Positions 9,791-18,009 of a stretch of DNA of 64,000 bases are shown piece after piece (positions within the stretch are counted from its first letter, which is position 1; the number at the start of each line of letters is the position of its first letter). The notes under the pieces were generated by a model that saw only the letters and a list, made by a program, of their open reading frames with translations, did no database searches and was not told the DNA's origin. A program made the translations under genes and the position numbers. The DNA comes from Bifidobacterium biavatii DSM 23969 (GTDB lineage: Bacteria > Actinomycetota > Actinomycetes > Actinomycetales > Bifidobacteriaceae): NCBI RefSeq assembly GCF_000741165.1, contig NZ_JGYN01000030.1, positions 124,001-188,000 of the forward strand, written 5' to 3'.

Positions 9791-10666
9791 ATGACTTCCT
9801 CCAACGCAGACAGCAGCATGCCCAGCGAGCCGAACGCGCCGCTGAACGAGCTTAACGAACCGGCCGACCGCATGGACGCCGTCGACGCGACCGACGCGAC
9901 GGAATCGGACGCCGACGCGACCGACGCTTCGGCGAACGACGGCGAAATCCACTCCGGCGTCGGCGTGCTCGACAAAACCGTGAAAATCCTCGACGCGCTC
10001 GAGTCCGGACCGGCCACGCTCGGCCAGCTGGTCGCCGCGACCGGCCTGGCGCGCCCGACCGCGCACCGTCTCGCCATCGCGCTCGAACGCCATCGTTTCG
10101 TGCTGCGCGACCAGCACAGCCGTTTCGCGCTCGGCTCGCGTTTCGCCGAACTGGCCGCGGCCGCCGGCGAGGACCGACTGCTCACCGCGGCCGGCCCGAT
10201 CCTGCAGACGCTGCTCGATCGCACCGGCGAATCCGCGCAGATCTACCGCCGTCAGGGCGACCAGCGCGTGTGCATCGCCGCCGTGGAACGCGCGTCCGGC
10301 CTGCGCGATTCGATTCCGGTTGGCGCGATGCTGTCGATGGAGGCCGGTTCGGCCGCGCAGATCCTGCTCGCGTGGGAGGATTCCGACCGCATGCATCAGG
10401 GCCTGCGCCACGCGAAATTCAGCGCCGCCAAGCTCGCCGCCGTACGCAAACGCGGCTGGAGCGAGTCGGTAAACGAACGCGAGGAGGGCGTGTGCTCGAT
10501 CTCCGCGCCGATCCGCAACGCGTCCGGCCAGGTGATCGCCGCAATCTCGATCTCCGGCCCGTCCGGCCGTATGGGCAACGCGCCCGGCCGCCGTTACGCG
10601 CCGCTCGTCATGGCCGCCGGCAAGTATCTCACCGACGCGCTCATCAAGGCGTCGTCCGGCCGCTGA
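9791..10666 (+). CDS. ltbR: IclR-family regulator of leucine biosynthesis (LtbR/NdgR type)
   Basis: A 291-residue IclR regulator. A 55-residue acidic, Ala/Asp-rich N-terminal extension precedes the winged helix (VLDKTVKILDALESGPATLGQLVAATGLARPTAHRLA, in two parts around residues 57-93) and a C-terminal effector domain ending ISISGPSGRM. Actinobacterial LtbR/NdgR proteins sit divergently from leuCD and control leucine and related amino-acid genes, and the position here matches exactly. No ribosome site is seen before the ATG and the -10 box is 8 nt away, suggesting leaderless translation. The gene name rests on synteny plus family. Confidence 0.85.
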   Translation: MTSSNADSSMPSEPNAPLNELNEPADRMDAVDATDATESDADATDASANDGEIHSGVGVLDKTVKILDALESGPATLGQLVAATGLARPTAHRLAIALERHRFVLRDQHSRFALGSRFAELAAAAGEDRLLTAAGPILQTLLDRTGESAQIYRRQGDQRVCIAAVERASGLRDSIPVGAMLSMEAGSAAQILLAWEDSDRMHQGLRHAKFSAAKLAAVRKRGWSESVNEREEGVCSISAPIRNASGQVIAAISISGPSGRMGNAPGRRYAPLVMAAGKYLTDALIKASSGR

Positions 10667-10714
10667 GTTCCTGAGTCCACGCCGTTGAACGGCGCCTCAT
10701 GCCGCCAATACGCG

Positions 10715-10742
10715 AAGAGCCCCCTCACCTTGAGGGGGCTCT
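10715..10742. terminator. Bidirectional terminator between ltbR and leuA
   Basis: AAGAGCCCCCTCA pairs with TGAGGGGGCTCTT in a 13-bp stem with a 2-4 nt loop. It lies 48 nt past the ltbR stop and also downstream of leuA on the other strand. Confidence 0.75.
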
Positions 10743-10777
10743 TGTCATATGCGATCAGTGCCGATCAGCACTGACGG

Positions 10778-10969
10778 CAGTCAGCGTTCCGACGAACAGT
10801 CCAGTGAACTGTTCGTAGCCGGAGCAACATCAGTTGCGACGCGCTGAACACAGCACGCTGACGACAGTCAGCGTTCCGACGAACAGTCCAGTGAACTGTT
10901 CGTAGCCGGAGCAACATCAGTTGCGACGCGCTGAACACAGCACGCTGACGACAGTCAGCGTTCCGATCG
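10778..10969. repeat. 87-bp tandem repeat at the 3' end of leuA
   Basis: Two identical 87-bp units (10778-10864 and 10865-10951) are followed by the first 16-17 bp of a third, which is the leuA stop region. The stop anticodon triplet (tca, 10955-10957) lies inside the repeated sequence. Each full unit contains a hairpin, CGAACAGT with ACTGTTCG around a 7-nt loop. The array looks like a duplication of the leuA 3' untranslated region with its hairpin. Confidence 0.9.
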
Positions 10970-12868
10970 ATTGACGGCGGAAATAATCGCCTTGAGCGAG
11001 CTGGTAATGATCGAGGAGTCGATGCCGACACCCCAGATGATCTGGCTTTCCGCATCCTCGCCGACCTGCGCCTCGACGTACGAAGCGGCCATCGCGTCGG
11101 TGCCGACGGACATCGTATGCTCGACGTAGTCCATCACCGACACTTCGATGCCAAGGTTCGAGATCGCGTTGATGAACGCGGCGATCGGGCCGTTACCAAT
11201 GCCCGACAGCTCGCGCACGACCGGTTCGGAGGCGTTCGAAGCGCCAGCGCCGCGATCGAGCAATTTCGCCTTGAGCACGGTGTCCGAACCGTCCTCGCCG
11301 GACGAGACCGACACCTTGAGTAGCTTGAGACGACCCCACTGCTCGAGGCTTTCGTCGCGAGTGTCGCCCACGACCGCGCCGGCCGCCGTGGCGCCCGACT
11401 CCTCGACCGGCAGGTACTCGTCCTTGAACAGGCGCCAGATGTCCTCGTCCTTGACTTCCTTCTTGGTCTCGTCCGCGTACTTCTGCACGATCTTCTCGAA
11501 CTCGATCTGCAGGCGCTTCGGCAGGTCGAGGTTGTGGTTCGTCTTGAGCAGGTAGGCCATGCCACCCTTGCCGGACTGCGAGTTGACGCGGATGATCGCC
11601 TCGTACGTGCGGCCGATGTCCTTCGGATCGATCGGCAGGTACGGCACGAGCCACACGAAGCTGTCGAGATCGGCGCCGGCACGGTCGGCCGCCATCTGGC
11701 GCGCTTCGAGGCCCTTCTTGATCGCGTCCTGATGCGAACCGGAGAACGCGGTGAACACGAAGTTGCCCGCGTACGGGTGACGCTCGGAGATCTTGATCTG
11801 GTTGCAGTATTCGACCGTCTTGCGGATCTCCGGCACGTTCGAATAGTCGATCTGCGGGTCGATGCCCTGCGTGAGCAGGTTCAGGCCGAGCGTGACGAGA
11901 TCGACGTTGCCGGTGCGCTCGCCGTTGCCGAGCAGGCAGCCTTCGACGCGGTCCGCGCCGGCCAGCATCGCCAGTTCGGTGGCGGCCACGCCCATGCCCT
12001 CGTCGTTGTGCGGATGGAGGCTCAGCACGATCGAGTCGCGGTCGGTCAGGTTGTTGGACACGTACTCGACTTCGTCCGCGAAAACGTTCGGCGTGGTCAT
12101 TTCGACCGTGGCCGGCAGGTTGATGATCATCTTGTGCTCGGGTGTCGGCTTGATGACGTCGATGACCGCGTTGCACACCTCGACCGCGTACTCGGGCTCG
12201 GTGCCGGTGAACGATTCGGGGCTGTACTCGTAGTACAGGTCGATGCCCTTGGCCTCGCCCTCAAGCTCCTTGCACAGCTCGGCCGCGTCGGTGGCGAGCT
12301 TCTTGATGCCGGCCTTGTCCTTGCGGAACACAACCTCGCGCTGCAGCACGGAAACGGAGTTGTAGAAGTGCACGACCGCGCGCTTGGCGCCCTTGAGGCA
12401 CTCGTACGTCTTGCGGATCAGGTGCTCGCGGGCCTGGGTGAGCACGACGATGGTCACGTCGTCCGGGATCAGCTCGCGCTCGATGAGCATGCGGATGAAG
12501 TCATAATCGGTTTCGGACGCGGACGGGAAACCGACCTCGATCTCCTTGAATCCGAGCGAAACCAGCAGGTTCCAGAAGCGCAGCTTGCGCTCGGAATCCA
12601 TCGGGTTGACAAGCGCCTGGTTGCCGTCGCGCAGGTCGACCGAGCACCAGCGCGGGGCGCGCTCGAGACGCTTGCCCGGCCACGTGCGCTGCGGATAGTC
12701 GAACGGCACCTGCTTGTCGTAGGCGACGTACTTGGTGTACGGCATCTTGCTCGGCTTCTGCGGGTCGCCGATGAATCGCGCCGGAGGCAGCAGCGGGTCG
12801 TTGTTCCCTCCGTTGGACGCTGCGGCGACCGCCGCAAGATCAAATACCGATGATTGATCCTGACCCAT
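10955..12868 (-). CDS. leuA: 2-isopropylmalate synthase
   Basis: A 637-residue LeuA of the actinobacterial long type. It condenses acetyl-CoA with 2-ketoisovalerate, the first committed step to leucine. RWCSVDLRDGNQALVNPMDS opens the TIM barrel, SLHPHNDEGMGVAATE carries metal-binding His residues, and a C-terminal dimer/allosteric domain from about residue 490 binds leucine. The frame is open 75 codons further upstream, but I start at MGQDQSSVFD because AAAGGAGGAGAG precedes it. It converges with ltbR, and its 3' end is embedded in an 87-bp tandem repeat. Confidence 0.96.
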   Translation of the reverse strand: MGQDQSSVFDLAAVAAASNGGNNDPLLPPARFIGDPQKPSKMPYTKYVAYDKQVPFDYPQRTWPGKRLERAPRWCSVDLRDGNQALVNPMDSERKLRFWNLLVSLGFKEIEVGFPSASETDYDFIRMLIERELIPDDVTIVVLTQAREHLIRKTYECLKGAKRAVVHFYNSVSVLQREVVFRKDKAGIKKLATDAAELCKELEGEAKGIDLYYEYSPESFTGTEPEYAVEVCNAVIDVIKPTPEHKMIINLPATVEMTTPNVFADEVEYVSNNLTDRDSIVLSLHPHNDEGMGVAATELAMLAGADRVEGCLLGNGERTGNVDLVTLGLNLLTQGIDPQIDYSNVPEIRKTVEYCNQIKISERHPYAGNFVFTAFSGSHQDAIKKGLEARQMAADRAGADLDSFVWLVPYLPIDPKDIGRTYEAIIRVNSQSGKGGMAYLLKTNHNLDLPKRLQIEFEKIVQKYADETKKEVKDEDIWRLFKDEYLPVEESGATAAGAVVGDTRDESLEQWGRLKLLKVSVSSGEDGSDTVLKAKLLDRGAGASNASEPVVRELSGIGNGPIAAFINAISNLGIEVSVMDYVEHTMSVGTDAMAASYVEAQVGEDAESQIIWGVGIDSSIITSSLKAIISAVNRSER

Positions 12869-13099
12869 CTCTCCTCCTTTTCTTTGGAATTTGCGCCGGT
12901 GGTTCAGCCCGGCCGCATCGTTTACGCGTACGTAACATGTACAACCTTTCATCTTACCGGCCTTGTCCGCGCAAATCGCCGCGATTCCGGCATTCGGAGC
13001 GCATTCGGGACACGCAAGGTGAACCGCGCGCGACGCAAACGTGCGGTTCCCGCGCAGATCGCACGCATCGCACGGCGCACGGACTCGTGGCACGGTTCA

Positions 13100-14551
13100 A
13101 TGGAACGCATGACACGCTCCCCCAAAACCCAGCAATCGCCGACCGCGCGCACCCCGTTGCGCTTCCGCCGCGACGGCAGCTTCCGTATCCTGCAAATGGC
13201 CGACATCCAGGACGGCCCGAACGTCAAGCCCGATACGATCCGCATGATCGAGGCCGCGATCAAGGCCGCCGATCCCGACCTGATCGTGTTCACCGGCGAC
13301 CAGATCCGCGGCTACGATCCGGCGTACATCGACACGTTCCTGCGCCGCCGCGGCGAGAACCCGGGCGCGAAGGTGCGCCTCGTCACCGAGGTCGAGGCGA
13401 AGCTACAGGGCATCAAACGGCGCATCGCGGCCCGGCGCAACCCCGATCTTCCGCCGTCCGAGGACGTCGTCACGCTCGACGACCTGCTCGACGACACCCG
13501 GCAGAAGGTGCGCGACACGTTCAGCGCGTTCCTGTCCCCCGCGATCAAGGCCGGCGTGCCGTTCGCCGCGACGTACGGCAATCACGACTTCCAGTGCGGC
13601 ATCCTCGCCGACGAACAGGACGACATCTACCGCGAATATCCGGGCTGCATGAATCCGGCGCCCGGCACGAGCGAGCTCGCTATCGAGCCGGGAACGTTCG
13701 CACTGCCGATCGAATCGTCCGACGGGTCCGGCCGCGTCGCGATGAGCGTGACGCTGGTCAACTCCGGCGACTACGCGGGCAAGCCGGAGGAAAACGACGC
13801 GCAGTATCCGCGTTACGTCGCCAATTCGCGCGGGCTCGACCTGGCCGACTCCGACGGATACGGCACGCCGAGCGACAAGGCGGTCGCGTGGCTGGGCGAC
13901 GTGCAGCGCTCGCTGGCGACGCGCAACGGCGACGGCAAACCGGTGCCCACGATCGCATTCCAGCACATCCCGCCGCAGGAGTTCTACGACTGCCTCAAGG
14001 AAGTGCCCGCGTGGACGCCGAACGCGGTGGAGGGAGCGCGCAACTACGCGGGCCACTGCTACGTGCTCAACCACGAGGTGTGCCGGCCGGGCTCGCGTCT
14101 CGGCGAGGCGATCGGCTGCGCTGACGACAACGTGGGCGAAGTGGATGCGATGCGTCGCGCGGGCGGCTATTTCGCGCTGTTCTGCGGCCATGACCACAAG
14201 AATTCGTTTGTGGGGCACGTCGACGGCATCGATCTCGGCTACGCGCCGACCTGCGGCTTCGAATGCTACGGGCCGAAGTCGCGCTACCGCGGCGTGCGTC
14301 TGTTCGAGTTCCGCGAGGACGCGCCGCAGCTGTACGTGACGCGCATGCTCACGTGGGGCGAGCTGGTCGGCCGCTACTCGGGCAACGAACTGCGCGTGTT
14401 CTTCGAAGATCACTGTGTGACCGGCGCGGTGAGCCTGCGCAACGAACTGCGCCGTCCGCAGGTGTTTGCCGGCGTCGCGATCGGCACGACGGCCGCGTTC
14501 GCCGCGATCGTGCATGCTGCGGTCAGACAGGTCAGACAGGTCAAGCGCTGA
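13100..14551 (+). CDS. Calcineurin-like metallophosphoesterase (purple acid phosphatase-like)
   Basis: A roughly 483-residue protein with the full metallophosphoesterase motif set: MADIQDG, VFTGDQIRGYD, TYGNHDFQCG, AFQHIPPQEF and CGHDHKNSF. It resembles the Dcr2/SIA1-like branch, whose natural substrates in bacteria are unknown. A C-terminal hydrophobic stretch (VFAGVAIGTTAAFAAIVHAA) followed by basic residues could be a tail anchor; no signal peptide is obvious at the chosen start. The start is uncertain because no clear ribosome site precedes 13100 or the ATG at 13109, and the frame is open to 12854. It is divergent from leuA. Confidence 0.82.
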   Translation: MERMTRSPKTQQSPTARTPLRFRRDGSFRILQMADIQDGPNVKPDTIRMIEAAIKAADPDLIVFTGDQIRGYDPAYIDTFLRRRGENPGAKVRLVTEVEAKLQGIKRRIAARRNPDLPPSEDVVTLDDLLDDTRQKVRDTFSAFLSPAIKAGVPFAATYGNHDFQCGILADEQDDIYREYPGCMNPAPGTSELAIEPGTFALPIESSDGSGRVAMSVTLVNSGDYAGKPEENDAQYPRYVANSRGLDLADSDGYGTPSDKAVAWLGDVQRSLATRNGDGKPVPTIAFQHIPPQEFYDCLKEVPAWTPNAVEGARNYAGHCYVLNHEVCRPGSRLGEAIGCADDNVGEVDAMRRAGGYFALFCGHDHKNSFVGHVDGIDLGYAPTCGFECYGPKSRYRGVRLFEFREDAPQLYVTRMLTWGELVGRYSGNELRVFFEDHCVTGAVSLRNELRRPQVFAGVAIGTTAAFAAIVHAAVRQVRQVKR

Positions 14552-14556
14552 CGGTT

Positions 14557-14596
14557 GTGCCCGGGCAGCGGCCGTGGCGGCTGTTGCCCGGGCACG
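14557..14596. terminator. Hairpin after the metallophosphoesterase gene
   Basis: GTGCCCGGGCA and TGCCCGGGCAC are perfect inverses around a 17-nt GC-rich loop, shortly after the stop codon. No T tract follows, so termination would depend on other factors. Confidence 0.5.
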
Positions 14597-14916
14597 TCTG
14601 TACATGTCCTGTTATGTCGTGGTATGATGAAAGTTGTCAGATGTCTGATAACTCAGCGCAGAGCCGTTCACGCCTGACCGGCACGTCCCGCAAGGCGGAC
14701 GGCGATTCGCCGCAGTCAGCACCGGACGCCGCTCATCCGGCAAACCCGCACCCCTGTCGGAGCGAAAAGTATCGCAATAGGAGCAAAACCTAGTCGTGCG
14801 TTGTGTTTGCGCACTATTGTGATGCACAGGACCCGCCGGGGGAACGGTGGTACCGAATGCGACACACCAACGACAACGTCGCACCCCGCAAGGGCAAACA
14901 AGACAAGGAGCGTATC
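14597..14916 (+). promoter_or_regulatory. nanR promoter, operator and leader
   Basis: TATGAT at 14623-14628 is a good -10 box. TCAGATGTCTGA at 14637-14648 is an inverted repeat placed at the expected transcription start and matches motifs in the promoters at 23091-23119 and near 26077, so it is a likely autoregulatory NanR site. The next 270 nt have open frames in phase with nanR but no good ribosome site until AAGGAG at 14905; I see no other gene. Confidence 0.6.
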
Positions 14917-15771
14917 ATGAGCAACCCATCCGGTTCGGCCGCACTTGAGACGCCGAACCAGAACGGGAACCGAGTCCAGATACCGGGCGATGAAATCCCA
15001 GACGACTACACCCAGCAGGAATTGGCGATGCTGGCCCGTCTATCGCTGCAACACACGCCTACTGTCTCCGCGCGCAGCCGTTGCGACGAGACGATGGACG
15101 CCATCAAATCCTATATCCTGCACGAGCATCTGCAGCCCGGCGACGTGCTGCCGACCGAAGCGCAGTTGTGCGACACGATCGGCGCCTCCCGATCCTCGGT
15201 GCGCGAGGCCGTGCGCAAGCTCGAGGCGCTGAACATCGTCAAGGTGGAGCACGGCAAGGGCACATTCGTCGGGTCACTGTCCCTGGACCCGATGGTGGAG
15301 ACACTCGCCTTCCGGTCGATGGTGTCCGTGGGCAAGAACTTCGCCGACCTGCAGGACGTGGTCCAGCTGCGCCGGTTCCTGGACCTCGGCTGCGCCGACG
15401 AGGTGGTAGCCTCCCTGGCGAACAGCGAGCAGCCCCATCTCATGAAGCTCGCCGACTCCATGACCGCCACCGCGAAGGACGGCAAAACCTTCCTCGCGCT
15501 GGATATCGACTTCCACATGGGCATTCTCGACTCGATCGGCAACACCATCGTCAAGCAGATGGTCCGGTCCCTCTGGCTCGTCCACATGGCGGTGCTCCCC
15601 CAGCTCGGACTGCCGGTGTCCAGCGAACTCGACCGCACCGCCTCGGCCCACCGCCGCATGCTCGACGCCGCGCTGGCGGGCGACATCGACGCGTATCGCC
15701 AGGCCGTCGTCGACCACTACGAGCCCATCGAATCCATCCTCAGACAGCGTATCGAAGACGGTAACGAGTAA
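14917..15771 (+). CDS. nanR: GntR/FadR-family regulator, probable sialic-acid repressor
   Basis: A 284-residue FadR-subfamily GntR protein. After about 50 polar residues comes the winged helix (AIKSYILHEHLQPGDVLPTE, then IGASRSSVREAVRKLEALN and HGKGTFV), followed by an all-helical FCD effector domain to the end. AAGGAG lies 7 nt before the ATG. It starts a sialic-acid cluster, and a matching inverted-repeat motif is present at its own promoter, at the ABC binding-protein promoter and upstream of the NanK unit. In Bifidobacterium breve a GntR protein represses sialic-acid genes; the role here is inferred from context. Confidence 0.85.
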   Translation: MSNPSGSAALETPNQNGNRVQIPGDEIPDDYTQQELAMLARLSLQHTPTVSARSRCDETMDAIKSYILHEHLQPGDVLPTEAQLCDTIGASRSSVREAVRKLEALNIVKVEHGKGTFVGSLSLDPMVETLAFRSMVSVGKNFADLQDVVQLRRFLDLGCADEVVASLANSEQPHLMKLADSMTATAKDGKTFLALDIDFHMGILDSIGNTIVKQMVRSLWLVHMAVLPQLGLPVSSELDRTASAHRRMLDAALAGDIDAYRQAVVDHYEPIESILRQRIEDGNE

Positions 15772-15827
15772 TCCTCCTGCTCTCTTCCACCGCTTTCATT
15801 CCTCGTCCAACGCATTCCACACGCATC

Positions 15828-15874
15828 AAAAAGGCGGGGTCGGTTCCGGGAACATTCCGGAACCGACCCCGCCT
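15828..15874. terminator. Strong bidirectional terminator between nanR and nanA
   Basis: AAGGCGGGGTCGGTTCCGG and CCGGAACCGACCCCGCCTT form a near 19-bp perfect stem with a short loop, flanked by A and T residues. It would stop transcripts from both convergent genes. Confidence 0.85.
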
Positions 15875-15956
15875 TCGCATTGGAGGAGAACAGGAAAGGA
15901 AAGAAACGAATACTGGCCGCCGAGCCGTCAATCCGGTCAGCGCCAGCGGTTTAGAC

Positions 15957-16919
15957 TCAGTCGATTACGGTAGAAGCGCTCACCTCCTCGGCCGTGCGCA
16001 CCGGTTCCAGGCCGCATTCGCGCAGCACGCGGGCCACGGCCTCCACGTTCGCACCCGTCAGCGCGCGCACCGGATTGGGCATCTGGTTGGTTTCGAACAC
16101 GCCGAGCAGAGCCATGGCGGTCTTGAACGCGCCCACGCCGGCGCCGAAGCCGGAGACGCCGGAGGTGACGTTCACGATGTTCATCAACGCGGCGAGCCTG
16201 TCCTGCTCGGCGCGCACGGTGGCCCAGTCGCCGGCCTCATAGGCCTGCCACATGCGCACGTAGCCGGTGCATTCCACGTTGCCCAGACCCGGCACGCTGC
16301 CGTCGGCGCCGGCCATGTAGGCGCCGTCCACCACAACTTCCTGGCCGGTGAGCAGCACCAGCGGATGGCCGGCCTTGCGGTTGGCATCGCACAGGAAGCG
16401 GAAGGAGACGTCGTCGTTGGAGGAGTCCTTGACGCCGGCGAGCACGCCGTCGAGGCCGAGGCGGATGAGCAGGTCGCCCGGCAGCTTGACGTGCACGCAT
16501 ACAGGGATGTCGTAAGCGAACAGTGGCAGGTCCACGGCCTCGTGGATGAGGCGGAAGTGGTTCTCAATCTCGGGCAGTCCGCCGAGCGCATAGAACGGCG
16601 CGGTGGCCACGATGGCGTCGGCGCCGAGCTCGGCGGCCACTTTGGCGTGTTCGATGACGCGCTCGGTTTCCGTGTCGATGCAGCCGACCAGCACCGGCAC
16701 GCGTCCGGCGGTGTATTCGATGGCGGCTTCGATGATCTCGCGGCGGCGGGCGTCGGTGCTGAAGGCCACCTCGCCGGAGGAGCCGAGGAAGAACAGGCCG
16801 TTCACGCCCGAGTCGATCAGACGGTCGACGGAGCGCTTGAAGCTGGCGCGGTCGAGTTGGCGGTCGGCGGTCAATGGGGTCACGACCGGAGGGATTACGC
16901 CGCGGAAAGTGGTGTTCAT
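15957..16919 (-). CDS. nanA: N-acetylneuraminate lyase (DHDPS/NAL family)
   Basis: A 320-residue class I aldolase. FFLGSSGEVAFS is the carboxylate-binding GxxGE loop, FAYDIP supplies the catalytic Tyr and LAGVKDSSND the Schiff-base Lys. In this family the lyase splits sialic acid into ManNAc and pyruvate. The family also contains dihydrodipicolinate synthases, so the assignment rests on the neighbouring NanE, NanK, regulator and importer. I start at MNTTFRGVIPP with GGAAACC upstream; the frame is open further but has no ribosome site there. It is the last gene on this strand before nanR. Confidence 0.85.
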   Translation of the reverse strand: MNTTFRGVIPPVVTPLTADRQLDRASFKRSVDRLIDSGVNGLFFLGSSGEVAFSTDARRREIIEAAIEYTAGRVPVLVGCIDTETERVIEHAKVAAELGADAIVATAPFYALGGLPEIENHFRLIHEAVDLPLFAYDIPVCVHVKLPGDLLIRLGLDGVLAGVKDSSNDDVSFRFLCDANRKAGHPLVLLTGQEVVVDGAYMAGADGSVPGLGNVECTGYVRMWQAYEAGDWATVRAEQDRLAALMNIVNVTSGVSGFGAGVGAFKTAMALLGVFETNQMPNPVRALTGANVEAVARVLRECGLEPVRTAEEVSASTVID

Positions 16920-17163
16920 GATGGTTTCCTTATGTCTGTGTGTCTGTGGGGCTGGTTCGTCGGGAAAGGACGATGGATGGATTCGCGGGTCGGAATTGGA
17001 CGGGGGAAGGCGATCGGATCTGCCGGATCGACCGGTCAGCCGGCGGCCGCATCGGCGGGAATCATCGATGATCCCGCCGGCTCGGCTGCCGGCGTGGCTA
17101 CTGTGACCGGAAATCATATGCCCGGACGGGACCGGTACGCCGCCCAGGACGCCGCCCGGACGC

Positions 17164-18009
17164 TCAGATGCACTCCTCCGGCGTCGGGTGCAGCAGCGAC
17201 GGCGCCGCACCCAACAGCAGTTTCGTGTAGTCGTCCTGCGGGTTATTCAGCACGTCCCGGGCCAGACCGTGCTCGACGATGGTGCCGTGGTTCATCACGA
17301 CGATCTCGTCGGAGACGTAGCGGACCGTCTGGATATCGTGGCTGATGAACACCATCGACAAGCCGAGTGACTTCTTCAGATCGGACAGCAGGTTGAGGAT
17401 CTGCGCGCGCACGGACACGTCCAGCGCGGAGGTCGGCTCGTCGGCGATGATCGCGTCTGGGTTGAGCGAGAGCGCGCGGGCGATGGCCACGCGCTGCCGC
17501 TGGCCGCCGGACAGCTGCCCCGGCAGCGCGTTGAGCGCGGACTTCGGCAGGCCGACCATGTCGATGAGTTCGTAGGCGCGCTTGCGGCGTGCCGCCGGAT
17601 CGCCGAGCTTGTGCACCACGAGCGGGTCCATGAGCTGGTCCTGCACGCTCATGCGGGCGTTGAGCGCGGTGGCCGGGTCCTGGAAGACCACGGAGACTAC
17701 GCGGCCGATGTCCATGCGCTCCTTGGCGGTGCGCTTGGTCACGTCCTGCCCCTTGAAGAACACGTGGCCGCCGGTGACGGACTGCAAGCCGCACATCACG
17801 TTGGCCGTAGTGGACTTGCCGCAGCCGGACTCGCCCACGATGCCGATCGTGCGTCCGGGCATGAGCTTGAGGTTCACCTTGTTGACCGCCGTCACCTTCT
17901 TGGGATGGAACAGCGTGCCTGCGCGCGTGGTGAACACGACTTCGGCGTCCCGCAGCTCGATGATCGGGGTTGCGCTGCCGTTGGCGTTGCTGGTGGTTGT
18001 GCTGCTCAT
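17164..18009 (-). CDS. nanF: ABC transporter ATPase (oligopeptide/sialic-acid type)
   Basis: A 281-residue OppF/DppF-type ATPase. Walker A is GESGCGKST, the Q-loop is VVFQDP, the signature is LSGGQRQR, Walker B is AIIADEPTSALD and the H-loop is FISHD. It energises import with the permeases encoded just upstream. Its ATG overlaps the TGA of the preceding gene (ATGA), implying translational coupling. It ends within a few codons of PTPEECI, as is typical. It is the last gene of the importer; nanA follows after a 244-bp gap. Confidence 0.88.
   Translation of the reverse strand: MSSTTTSNANGSATPIIELRDAEVVFTTRAGTLFHPKKVTAVNKVNLKLMPGRTIGIVGESGCGKSTTANVMCGLQSVTGGHVFFKGQDVTKRTAKERMDIGRVVSVVFQDPATALNARMSVQDQLMDPLVVHKLGDPAARRKRAYELIDMVGLPKSALNALPGQLSGGQRQRVAIARALSLNPDAIIADEPTSALDVSVRAQILNLLSDLKKSLGLSMVFISHDIQTVRYVSDEIVVMNHGTIVEHGLARDVLNNPQDDYTKLLLGAAPSLLHPTPEECI

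Noticed and set aside
10765-11055. 96-codon frame containing a 29-residue repeat
   Set aside because: The repeat comes from the 87-bp noncoding tandem duplication read in a frame different from leuA; no start signal or protein-like composition.
12869-13093. 75-codon N-terminal extension of LeuA
   Set aside because: Sequence is Cys/Arg-rich and not protein-like, and AAAGGAGGAG lies directly before the ATG at 12868.
15957-16919. dapA (dihydrodipicolinate synthase) for the nanA gene
   Set aside because: Same superfamily, but the surrounding NanE, NanK and GntR genes and the operators fit sialic acid.
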